A DNA stretch of 64,000 nt from Sisyra terminalis (taxonomy: Eukaryota > Arthropoda > Insecta > Neuroptera > Sisyridae): positions 7,006,001-7,070,000 of the forward strand of contig OY292274.1 in NCBI GenBank assembly GCA_958496175.1, written 5' to 3'. Every line of letters begins with the position of its first letter. Position 1 is the stretch's first letter. This document shows, in pieces, positions 33,798 to 45,179 of this stretch. Below the pieces are notes generated by a model, which was not told the origin of the DNA, did not search any database, and saw only the letters and a list, made by a program, of their open reading frames with translations. The translations under genes and the position numbers were made by a program.

Positions 33798-36206
33798 CTA
33801 GCTGATCCCCGCGACTTCATCTGCGTAACATAAGTGTAGATTATATTTTCATTTAAATTTGCTATTTGTAGTGGCATATGAAAATGATTATTTTTCTTAT
33901 TTCTTTTACGAAAAACATAATCATACTTAAAAACATTATTTTGTCAACTTTAAAAAGACACATTTAATAAACTGTTACTTAGAATAAAATAGTTGTATAT
34001 AATGATCAATTAATTTTCAAAAAATATTTATAAATATCTAAAAAGAGTATGTTCAATTGCGTATACCTACGGTAGGTATACCTACCGTGAACCAATTAAT
34101 CCGTAAATCAATCACCATCTGCATAAATAAAAACTATCGTTAAGTTCAATAAAGTCAGGCATAACTATGACTTAAAACTGTCGAAAGTTATCAAAACACT
34201 CCCCTAGATATTTCGAATATTAGTAGAAATCCCAATTCATTGTCTCAACTTTTACACTACTGAAATGTACAAAGCTACGGCGAAATTAAAATTTGTTCAA
34301 ATGTATGAAACCCAGTTCCTCCATAATCAAGTATAACCATTGTGTATCTATGCACTTATTAAAATATCTGAATTTTAACTATATAACTAAACAATTTTCT
34401 TTCAATTCACCGAATTTCTCGCTATTCGATATTCGCTCATTAATGAATTTATTTGTGATTACGTATATCGGATTTTCAGGTTTTCAATATGTGAAAGTCA
34501 AAAAACGTAATGCTCACTTTTGAACTTAACCTTTTTTAGATATATATATATATATATATATTAGAGTTTAAATTTTAAAGCAGATCCTACGTTTTTGTTT
34601 CTAATAATAAACCAACATTGTTTTATTTTAAGCGATAAAACGTTTCGTCTATAACGAACATATCTTGATAATTAAATTTGAAATTTCGATTGTTTATTAC
34701 ACGTTTTACTGTTCAAACTTTGCCACGATTTTTCACTCTTTTAGAGGAGGAATTATCAAAACACTATTTCTTAATATATATCTGCATCTTATAAGGAAAA
34801 CACTTTCCAAATTTCATCGACACAAATATGCGTTTATATTGTAAAATACAATGTAAAACGAAAAAATTTATGACCTTTAAGTTAATTAACATGACTCTAA
34901 AGCTATTCGATTTCGCACATTTGGACGCTATACATACAAACTTGTTGGAAATAGGTGGAAAGCGTGGAAGTAAATTCGAATATTTTATTTATTTTCAATA
35001 CCAATAATTGATTTTCAATTTTTTTTAAATATTGAAGAAAACTTGGTTTGGAAGATTTTATTTTTTGATTGATAATGAAATATATGACAAAAAATTGCTC
35101 CCTTAATGTTAAATAATTGCTCCAGGTCACAATCATTGGTTCAGAAAAAATAGATTTTAAAAAAGTTTGATTGTTGAAAAACAAACAAAAATTAAAAACT
35201 GCCTTTTTGGTATTTGGTATAAGTACCTACTACCTAAACTTTCATACTAATTAAGTGAAATGACGATATTTAAAATGCTTTAGTTAAAATGATATAACAA
35301 AAACAGAAACTTATTATTAATTAAATATTTATTTATTAATTACACTTATTAAATTCAAAATTTCGATTGTTGATTAACTCTAAATTTTCTCATACAAACT
35401 TAGTCACTCCCTTTTACTCTTTTGGGGTAGGAATTTTAAAAAAAAATTCTTTTCAAATGTCTACTTCTTATAAGGAATACATCGAATATTAAAATTTCAT
35501 CAGTCAGAGGGGATATTTAATGCATGATTTTATGTATGCACGGTTTTAAAAACGTATTTACTTTAAGTTTTATTACTATTATTATTATTACAACTACTAC
35601 TATTCCTTTTTTTCGTTAATATTGACCAATTCTAAGGGTCTATTTACAACAATTTTGTAAAAAAAAAAAAAAGTTTACTGTAAGGTTCGAACCCAAGTCT
35701 TTATAATTAGGAGCATCAGAATGTTGAATACATAAGCCATTACGCTATTAACATAAACTATGTGTTGTATATATATAAAGGTTTATATTTCAAAGAGGCA
35801 ATTTTTTAAAATTTAAATTGAATTAACTGTGTTTTTTATCAGTTCAACTAAAAATATTTTTAAAGATTATTTTCTAATTTTAAATTACCTTTCCAATTAT
35901 ACATAACTCACCTGTCTAGTGTAAAAATTTCTGTTTTTCATCCCTTGAGAATACCTTCCCTTATTATTTTTTTGCAATGATAAGTAGCCTATAGTCTGTG
36001 GGAAATAATGTTATATCTTAATACCAAATTTCATAAAATTCGGTTGTTCCGTTCTTTAGTTAAATCGGGACACACAGACAGACAGACAAAAATTTTAAAA
36101 ATGTTAAATTTGGAATAAGGGCCTCTTGAAACAAATATTTACCCTAAAATTGGGTTCAAAATCGAAATGTACAGACAGACGTAAGAATTTTATATATTAG
36201 TATAGA
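33798..36206 (-). mobile_element. Helitron copy 3, complete
   Basis: The 5' end at 36206 (TCTATACTAATATATAAAAT on -) and 3' end at 33798 (hairpin, GGGGATCAGCTAG) have host A at 33797 and T at 36207. 2409 bp, lacking Rep/helicase. It contains an AT dinucleotide run (about 34542-34560) and the tRNA-like segment near 35690-35762. Confidence 0.88.
34542..34560. repeat. AT dinucleotide microsatellite
   Basis: Nine or so AT units inside Helitron copy 3; the same position is shorter in the other copies. Confidence 0.8.
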
Positions 36207-36915
36207 TATAGATATCAGCTTGATATACAAACACATTTTATATACTTTTCGCGACCAAATTCCTCTTTGACCTTGAGATATGGGCAAAAATGTCCCCCCG
36301 CATGGTTATTTTCAGAGTTATATATATCAAAAACTAATTAAGCTAGAGAAGTGAAACTAGCGCAAGGCTTTAGATTATTTTACAGAGTATATCATATATT
36401 TTTTGAAATTTTTAGAAAAAAAAATTATACAAAAAAAATCCAAAAACTTTTATTCATATGCAGAAAGAAACTGAAATAATCATCAGATATTCATTTATTT
36501 AATTTTATCTAGAGTTCACAATATCAGGCGTCGCAACGCTATTCTTTCATATCAGTAATGTTTTCCTGTTGCAATATCGTGGCAGGTATTCAATCGGAAA
36601 ATTATACATAGTTATCATACATCATCGTAATTCAATGCAACAGTTTACACTTTATTAGGTTCAACGATCACATCAATTGGCCAATTGAAAGTCAGAAGTA
36701 TCAAATGAAAATGCTCCATTTTGCGATCAAGTACTTGCGGAAAATTAATTTTTAAACTACCTTTTTTTTAAACTGATTCATCAAATTTAAAATTTTTCAA
36801 TCTAGAGATAATTATATCATTGGTAGAAGGCTTACATAATACTTGTAACTTATTTTTATCACATTGTTAAATTTGCCTTCATAAAATTTGCTGTGGATAC
36901 ATTGAAGGTATATGA
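36207..36915. other. PAQR4 intron 3, between elements
   Basis: No gene recognised. AT-rich with a few GC-richer segments (36520-36600). Confidence 0.4.
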
Positions 36916-37698
36916 AGTAGGGGAGACTGAGTGCAAAAGTAACAATTTGTACTTTTACCTTGATTTCTGGCTGGGTGTTATTATTGCCATTAAATGAATA
37001 TAACCACGTATAAATTTAGTTTATCTTCTTCACGATAGTAACTTAATTTATTAAATTATGGCGTATTTTATATAAATAACACAGAGTTAAAAAAAATTGT
37101 CAGTTGTTACTTTCGACCATGTAGGCGGGTCGAAAGTAACAAGACTGCTAAGGGTTGCTAATGAAAACAAAAGTACAAGTTAAATCAACAAATTACTTAT
37201 TTAAAAACTTTATATTAATAATATAAACCAAATTCAGCATTTTAAATACATAAAAAATATATACTTCAAGAAAATGAATCAATAGAATGCCGCGACAACG
37301 CTATCGACACGGAAATGTATCGAAAACCATTTTATTGAAGTATATATACATAAAAATATGATGTTTGTAATAAAACCATTACGAGGACAAAAGTAACATA
37401 TTACTTTTCTTACATTTGTGTAATACAATTATTACACCATAATTATTACGCCATAATACTTTTATTACATTTGTGCTAGACAAAAATGAATTTAAACATT
37501 GTACAAGTTATCCAATCAAGAATGGATATACAAACATTCGAATTGCTATGATTCTTTTACGACTATGTAAACAATAAATAAAAAAAACGACGAAAAACTT
37601 ACTTTTGGCTCGTTAAAACACATTACGTCCTATTGTATAACCTAACGACACACTGCGCACGCATCGACTTAATGCGATTGAAGGGGGTTGCTCTAGGC

Positions 37699-38406
37699 CA
37701 GGGGTCGGCAAAGTGCGGCTCTTTGGCTCCTTGAATGCGGATCTGGTACTAATATCCACGGACCCGGGCAGATGCATCGCGCCGAGGGAATAGACGAAGA
37801 ATTTCAACGTCTTTTTATTGATTTGGAAATATTGGAGAAGAACAAATGTGATCTTAGTTCACAACACAAGGGGTCTGCTTTGAAAGACCTGGAGAAGGAA
37901 GACATGATCATTTTCAACGTCTGAAATAGTATTCCTGACTCTTACGATCAGCTGAAAAAACTCGCGTTTGCTGTTCCTTCTCTTTTTGGTTCTACATATT
38001 CATGCGAATAATCTTTTTCAAGCATGAACTTTATCAAGAGTAAACTGAGAAGTCGTCTTATTGATGAGAACCTGGAATCATGCCTAAAATTAAAAACAAC
38101 AACATACAAACCTGACTTACTGAAACTTTCCAAGGAGATGCAAGGACATTGTTCACATTAAGTGTTTGTCATTCATTGTCATGATTTAAATTTATGGATA
38201 CTTTTCTTTCATTTTATTGCTTAATAACAAATAAATCTTTATTAAGTGTGAAATCAAGTTTTATTCAGTGTACCCGTAATTTAATGAGGGTCTTAAATTA
38301 TAATAAAGGTTTACTAAATTAAAAAACAGATTTGGCTCTCAGAATTTTTTTGAATCGTTGTAATGTATATATTTGGCTCTTTGGCCAATAAGTTTTCCGA
38401 CTACTG
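37699..38406 (+). mobile_element. hAT element with perfect 8-bp target duplication
   Basis: CTCTAGGC flanks it at 37691-37698 and 38407-38414. Termini are CAGGGGTCGGCAAAG and inverted CAGTAGTCGGAAAAC, both hAT type. At 708 bp it is an internally deleted copy that keeps the end of the transposase. Confidence 0.88.
37775..38162 (+). pseudogene. hAT transposase C-terminal remnant
   Basis: The frame gives EEFQRLFIDLEILEKNKCDL, then SYDQLKKLAFAVPSLFGSTY, FSSMNFIKSKLRSRLIDENL, then CLKLKTTTYKPDLLKLSKEM. FGSTYxCExxFSxMxxxKSKxRxxLTDExLxxCL is the hAT C-terminal dimerisation signature. Internal stops (near 37921 and 38008) and missing catalytic parts make it inactive. Confidence 0.75.
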
Positions 38407-38516
38407 CTCTAGGCTATGACCTGATGGCAACAAAGTGGAATTCGCCCATTGGATAAGCCTAGAAAGCATTTGTTTCTTTCGACCCGCTGTTACTTTTGTA
38501 CCCAGTCTCCCCTACT

Positions 38517-39795
38517 GTAAGAATCTGTGCTATTTTTTTTTTCTTATGGGTTTTTCGAAAGGGAACAAGTAAAAGTCAGATGAAAACCCGTTAAACCAGT
38601 TGTTCAATTAAGGATGCTATGAAGATACAATCGGAGACAAAAGTACACAAAAATAGAAGCGCAAATATTATAGCTACTTCTGCTACTGTGCTGTACTTAA
38701 TGATTAAAATGCATTTTACTAACGGAATGACTCATTTTATTCCATCACCATATGACACTTTTGAATGGGTGATAAAAATCTACACACAAAGAGTAAACAA
38801 AAACATATGAGTTCTGACAACAGTTTCCCAATGATAAATTTAGATGAAAATATAAATCAAAGTTCCAATTAAATGTAGAAGCTAAAGCACCTATGTGATT
38901 TTCCAATGAATTTACAGTTTCGACAACATAGAATGTACAGAATATACAAGAGATTTAAATATAGGAGTTTTGTCAATAATAGGGAAATGAAAAGAGAAAT
39001 AACGAGTTTTGTGTATATTTTATGGTTTATTTCAACTTTTCAGGCTTTTGAAAAATTCATTTCATTTGAAATGAAATAATTACAAGTCATTTCGTACTAA
39101 AGTTACAAGTCGTAATTACAACTCGTTAGTTAAAAAAGTATTGCATTTTTAATTCGAAAAGAACGATTTCATCAAAGTTTGTAGCCATATTATTTTGAAA
39201 GAAAAAACTTTGATTAACTGTACACCCACAAAGCTTTTCAGCATTGAAATATCAATTGAAATTACCTATTTGAATAATAACTAAAATAGATTTATAAATA
39301 CATTATATTGCGACGTATAAATTATTTTATACTGTACGATTTTTAAACTATAAAACTTTTAAAAAATCCGTTTTTATTTTGGTTCTTTCACTGAAAAATT
39401 ATCTGTCAGAAGAAACTTGAATAGATTTCTTAGTTTGCGTGATAGATTACTATTTGTAACGAGTGCTTTTCATTTGTTCGGATTTTTAAAAAAAAGAGAC
39501 GTCTTGTAAAAGCTCTTTAAGTTGAAACATACATTTCAGATAAATTTTCCCATATTCCCCGTAAATTGCAGAAAGAAACAAAGTTCAGACGTAAAGTTTA
39601 AAAAAGAGAATGATAAATTATTCAATTGAACTTCGTTACATTGTACTAAACGTATTATTAAATCGTACTCTTGTTCAATAGGAATAAAATATAACGTTAC
39701 TGGAAAAGAAAGTTTTTCTTTTTGTTTTGCTTACAGAAGAAAATATTATTTCAAAGAGTATAAATCAAAAACTAATTCTTTTTTAATCTTTCTAG
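38517..39795. other. PAQR4 intron 3, right part
   Basis: AT-rich. The 63-codon frame at 38619-38810 shows nothing I recognise. It ends in the TTTTTTAATCTTTCTAG acceptor. Confidence 0.5.
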
Positions 39796-40053
39796 GATTT
39801 GGTTTCTATAATTGGAGGCGCGATTGGAGCATTACACATTCCAGAAAAGTGGATTCCCGGAAAGGTGGATATGTTCCTAAATTCCCATAACATAATGCAT
39901 GTTTTGGTTGTGATGGCTGTGTACTCTATGCATAAAGCGACTGTTTTAGATTTGAAATGGATGTCAATGATTAAATGTGGCCTACCTCAAGGTATTCCTA
40001 GCCAAATTATACCTCCACCAATTTTGCCACTCGAAGAGCAAATGTTACTTTGA
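39796..40053 (+). CDS. PAQR4: PAQR4-like protein, terminal exon
   Basis: The terminal exon is entered in phase 0 and stops at TGA 40051-40053. It encodes SIIGGAIGALHIPEKWIPGK, DMFLNSHNIMHVLVVMAVYS and a C-terminal tail of about 30 residues (PSQIIPPPILPLEEQMLL). SHNIMH supplies the HxxxH zinc ligands of helix 7, and ALHIPEKW/PGKxDxxxNSHxIMH matches PAQR4. Visible exons sum to about 239 residues, in line with a total of about 280-290 once the missing first exon is added (human PAQR4 is 273). Zinc ligands are intact, so an active enzyme-like PAQR is expected. Confidence 0.9.
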   Translation, partial: DLVSIIGGAIGALHIPEKWIPGKVDMFLNSHNIMHVLVVMAVYSMHKATVLDLKWMSMIKCGLPQGIPSQIIPPPILPLEEQMLL

Positions 40054-40237
40054 CCATGTTCAATTAATTTTTCAAGTCATTTTCTCAATTTCTAAACAGT
40101 ATTTTGCCTGAGTAGCAATTACGCTCCGTTTGATCACCAATTATTAATGAATAGATTACACGTTTTATAATCTTAAACATAAGACTTACCAAATTATCAC
40201 AAAACATTCATTTGCATTGTTAAATGCAAAGAACCGC

Positions 40238-40294
40238 AATAAATAGAATAAATAGTTTAACATTATTTTATAGAAGTAACTTGTTACCAATAAA
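40238..40294 (+). terminator. PAQR4 poly(A) signals
   Basis: AATAAA at 40238-40243, 40247-40252 and 40289-40294, 185-240 bp after the stop. Confidence 0.6.
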
Positions 40295-40299
40295 ATATT

Positions 40300-42190
40300 A
40301 TGTCAACACTTAAAAAGTCCATTTTTTCTGTTTTTAAAACTTGACTTTGATTTTTGATGTCAATCATAATTTCAAAATCAATTCTAGTAATTATTTGATT
40401 AAACTTTAATATACTTCAATAAGCAATTATATATTGATTTTACTTCTAAGTTAAAACAGTACAGTTTCGATATGTTGTGGGATTAAAAATTATTGTATAT
40501 GAACAGAAAACGTACTTTACTTTCCGAACATATATGAAACCAATATATATATATATATATATGAACCAATTTCCTCATAAAATATAAATTTCAAAACCGG
40601 AAATTATGTAAAATGAGAAAGATATGATGGTACTTATTTTCCTCTTAAGCCTTTGTGCGGCATGTGAACAAACATTTTTTTCAAATAATATTGTTTACCG
40701 TTGAAGATTTTCTTTTAAAATGATATTTTTCTTCTCATAAATAGTAAGTGTGTCAAGAATATCAAAGCTTTTGAATAAGTCAACGACTCTTATGTTGAAC
40801 TCGATTTGAGCTTTAGTTTTTTCTTTTTTGAAATGAAAAAGAAAATTGTACAAATATTGAAAAAAGAAATGTGGTCTTTGTTTGTCTCAAAGCTAATGAC
40901 AGATTTTAATTATTTCCATTTCAATGCTTTCATTGAAGAAAAAAAATATAAAAGCGATAACAATAATATTTCATTCATCTTTTGAACTAGTCTCGCTATG
41001 TTTTCATGAAAAAATTTTTCGTTCACATTAAATTCTTCGATAATTAAAAATGCCTTTACCAGAATATTATAAAACATAAATATATTTCTATCGTTTTACA
41101 GGTGACATCTCTCATTCAATCATAAAAAAATAGCTATGCGGGTAGTCGGTTTTATTCTCATGAACAATATTACAAATAGCATTGTTCATAATACCCCAGA
41201 TATTATCACTAGTAGTATAAAAGCAATACAGAAACGTATTCAAACAATGTTCCTTTATTGTTGCACAAAGATAATTTAATTTGAAAAAATGAATAAAAAA
41301 TTCAAATACATAGAGAAAAAAGGGAAAAAAACATTGTCTTTTTCATTTTAAAAAAATCAAAGTTTTAAATTATCCCCTCAAGAGATACGGCTTCGTAATT
41401 TTTCTCTTTGTTATAAGACAATTTGCTTTTCAACAATAAAATGAACTAACGTTAAAAGTTCAATAAAAGAGTAAATTTTATTTGAATTATATTTTCATAT
41501 TTTCCCAGTTTAAATGATTGCGTATGCGTTAAAAACCGCTGGATGAATATTTTAAAACAGGTTTCAATTTCCACTGGTTTCTTTTTCAATTCTGTCTCAT
41601 TTTAAAGAAAAAAATTCTCATTTATTTTAGTGATTTAAAAATTAACACAAAAAAATTGATTTCGGTAAAAAGAAATATTCTTTATGAATGATTTAAAATC
41701 AGTTACTCAATAAAATTTACAGGGATAAGAGTTTTTAAAAACGAAATCTATCCTTCTATTTCCATATTTCGTGTTAATTAGAATAAAGTTTCAACTCGAG
41801 AAAAGGGCACAGGTTATATAAATTATTCAAATTTAACACCAAGTATACCAATCAAAGAAATATACGAAGGAACTATTAATTAGAAATGGGTAATTGAAAT
41901 GTTTTTATTATTTATGTCGTATGAATTTATTTTATTCTTGGTCCACTACGGGTTGAGCAGATTTAGCAGTAACCATTGAATAAAATATTTGAATTTTTCA
42001 TTTTCTACTTTCTCATTTATTAGCAAACTGCACAGGTTAAACTGAATTGAGATATCCTTTTTGAATAAAACAAAATGGAAAATTATTACAGCATTAATGA
42101 GAAAGAAGCCACCATGTAGACCAGAATGCCAATGTCCCATTTGTATTTGCAAAAATAATGAAACAGAACCATCTTGTAGAACTATAACTA
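40300..42190. other. intergenic, nothing recognised
   Basis: AT-rich sequence between PAQR4 and a PLE fragment. It holds an AT dinucleotide run at 40543-40562; no gene seen. Confidence 0.5.
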
Positions 42191-42191
42191 G

Positions 42192-43870
42192 TTATAGTAT
42201 ATATCTGTTGTCGATAGATGGTGTTTTTATTTCACCATTTTTTTCATGGAAAGTGCTTATTGTAGATAGTTTTTCGCTAAGAATAATTGGGTCAAGTTTA
42301 GGGGTCTTACATATTTCACATTCCTCCAGAATGTTTCTATATGATTTTTTTAAATTTGACGATGTTGAAAGTTTTGTAAAAGAATGCTCCTTAGGGTGTC
42401 CGTTATTTCCCAAATTGATTTTTTTACTGCGATCGCCCCCTGAATTTTTAGTTAAGATATAAAAAAAATTATCCAATACAATTTAGCTCTTAATTTCTTG
42501 ATTAAACCGTGCCGGAATCATGTTACTTTTACCATTTAAATAACATGGAATTATTTGACTTTTTACTTTTAATTTTTTTACTTAGAAACAAATAGATGAA
42601 AAGATTTAAGATTAAATTATTCTGACGTTAAATTTAACACTCTACAAAAAGGTCTCTTATGAATTTTGGATTAAATCACTCCATTAAAAGTTATTCAACA
42701 TTTAACTTGAATTAATTTGTTTAATTTGTATTTTGTAATTTATTCAAACATTTAATTTGATGACTTCAAATTCTAAGCAATTTTTTATAGATGGCGTCAG
42801 GTGAAATGGTAAAAATTCGAATTTTAATTGAACTTTTGTCGATAGTCTCATTAATTAGTATGATATTCACTTCGTAGGTACAAAATATTGATTAAAGTAC
42901 GAAAATTTATCCTGGATAAATTGAATTTCACAACTATAGCGAATGCGGCTCTTATGTCACCGGTTTTAATTATCAAACAACGATTTTTTTTTTGTTTAAT
43001 TTTCAGTTCAAGCCATAAAATTAACACAAATAATCACTTGCGCATTGATGATAATAATTTTTATTTTCTCTTCCAATGATTTTATAGTTAAAAAAAGTAA
43101 AAATGAGCACAAAGTTGAAAATATTGCAAGATTTATTTTAGGCACAAGTTAAATGTTGAATAACTTTTAATGGAGTGATTTATTCGAAAATTCATACGAG
43201 ACCTTTTTTGTAGAGCGTTAAATTTTACGTAAGAATAATTTAACCTTACAACTTTTCATCTATTTGTTTCTGAGAAAAAAAATTAAAGTAAAAAGTCAAA
43301 TAATCCCATGTTATTTAAATGGTAAAAGTAACTTGATTTCGGTACGGTTTAATCAAGAAGTTAAGAGCTTAATTGTAGTGGATATTTTTTTTTATATCTT
43401 AAACTAAAAATTCAGGGGGCGATCGCTGTAAAAAAATCAATTTGGGAAATAACGGACACCCTAGTGCTCCTTGTATTTAATCTCGAAAGATCTTCCATTT
43501 TGGGTGATATAAATTTTTTCACATGAACGACATTAAAATTTATGTATTGCGGTATGATTTGGTTGTTTTCCAATAGCTTAAGAGTTTCAAAAGCTTTGTT
43601 TTTGGTCAAAAATGAGATTTAAAAATTACTTTTCTTTAGGAAGTTGGTGATTGTGAATGCAAATTTATTGTTGAAATTTGACTATTATATATTTTTTTCT
43701 TTGGGTAGATTTCGGAGGATTGACATTTTGGAAAGTTTTGATTTTTTGATATAATTGAGCTTTTATATCCGTCGCTAATGAGCTATTTGCTAAAAGGGAA
43801 TTTGATTGCTCTGCATCAATATATAAAATCAAAATGATAAGTTGAAGTTTTAATGCTTTCGACACGTAAA
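42192..43870 (-). mobile_element. PLE copy C, split by foldback element D
   Basis: Read on - from 43870: KAFETLKLLENNQIIPQY, then (with frame changes) RSFEIKYKEH at about 43495-43470; after removal of 42393-43462 it continues SFTKLSTSSNLKKSYRN and ILEECEICK. RYKEH and LEEYEIYK are PLE endonuclease landmarks, as in copy B. Decayed. Confidence 0.65.
42393..43462. mobile_element. foldback element D with 9-10-bp target duplication
   Basis: Termini AGGGTGTCCGTTATTTCCCA and its inverted copy close a 1070-bp element with arms of about 300 bp. The flanks are AATGCTCCTT (42383-42392) and AGTGCTCCTT (43463-43472): one mismatch in ten. Its removal rejoins the PLE endonuclease reading. Long arms and a 9-10-bp duplication resemble Mutator-like elements; no transposase is present. 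Confidence 0.85.
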
Positions 43871-44965
43871 GAAGTCAAGGATAAATGTAATAAAATCGAA
43901 ATAAAATCAAGGGCTTGTTTAAGCTTTTATAAATGAAACTCACTCTTTTAAAGAAATGTTATATTTTTAAGTTTCTCACAATGCTTGTGCCTAATTTTCG
44001 AGTTTAGTTATTAAAATCTGTAATACTTATGAGGCAATACACACAAATGACACACCAAAGTGGAATTTTATTTAATCGCAATATTGATTTAATATTATAC
44101 AACATTTAATCATCAAGGGTAACTAAAAATTCACTACTTATTAAAATTAATTTAAAAAATTGTAAGTTCAGTATCATATAAATAATTATAAAAACATTAT
44201 TTATAATTGTTGCTAATGATATACCGTAGAAAAATATTATCTTTTAAAAGCAAATTGTAAGAAAAACTTGAAGAATTCAAGAACAATCGTTTTAATTAGA
44301 TTAATATACCAACATTTTTTAATAAGCTATGCAATTATTATAATTGGCTTTCTTGCTTGGTCTAACATTCCTAGAAAAAAAATTTATGAGACTAATAAAT
44401 GCTAAAGATCGTAATAAAAGCGTAAAAATATATATCAAATTTAAAAGTTCATCTTTTTAAATTAAAACTGGGAACACTTTTATAGTTAAGTAGACATGTT
44501 TTGAAATATTCATGGTTTTGAGTACCAATTGGAAACAAAAATAGCCTTTTTGTCTTTAGCCAAATGAAATAATTTTAAAATGGAAATTGGAATTGAATTT
44601 TTGTAAAGGTTTAATTGAATTTCTTTCATATTTTGTAAGAGAAGAAAAAGTAATCATAAGTAATGCGCTCATCATTATATCTTAATGCTCTGTTACTTCA
44701 TTTATTTTTTTTCGATTATTTTCAATGCTTAATTTATTAGCTAAACATAAATACATATCTTCAGGTAGTAAGTTTAGTTCAAGTCAAGTTCATTACATAA
44801 AAAGGCAACATGGATGGTTTGAAAAAAGATTTCATTTTTTTGAGTTTTAAAGATTTTTTTAAAATAGAAATAAGAAATTGCTGATGTATTCTTGTTATTA
44901 TTACTTTTTAAAAACTTGCGTGTTTGTTATTGAAAAATAATCTTAATTACATATAAACTCTTTTT

Positions 44966-45130
44966 TTTGTGGTAGTCATTATTTATCGTCATATTATAGT
45001 GACCAAAGTTTTAGCTACTCTAGGGTTATTATTAAACCGTAAATCGAAAAATATTGAAAATTTGGACGATATGAGAATCAAACCCAACATCTGCCAGTTT
45101 TGGAATGGCTCAGTAGATTTTCTTGTCCTT
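44966..45130 (-). repeat. SINE-like repeat, diverged
   Basis: This aligns with 48697-48850 (GTCGCTAAAGACC-type body, CGAAAAATATTGAAAATTTG, a mutated B box as GAGAATCAAACCC on +). The pol III head on the right is decayed. Confidence 0.42.
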
Positions 45131-45179
45131 CAAAATGAGAAATTTTTGCAACCCTTTACATATTACCAAAAATAAGTAA

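Larger units (their letters stand above)
36916..38516. mobile_element. TIR element carrying a nested hAT copy
   Basis: The ends AGTAGGGGAGACTGAGTGCA and, inverted, AGTAGGGGAGACTGGGTACA agree over 28 bp with two mismatches. Subterminal GGTCGAAAGTAACA also recurs near both ends. Without the hAT insertion it would be about 890 bp and noncoding. The target duplication is not clear. Confidence 0.75.
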
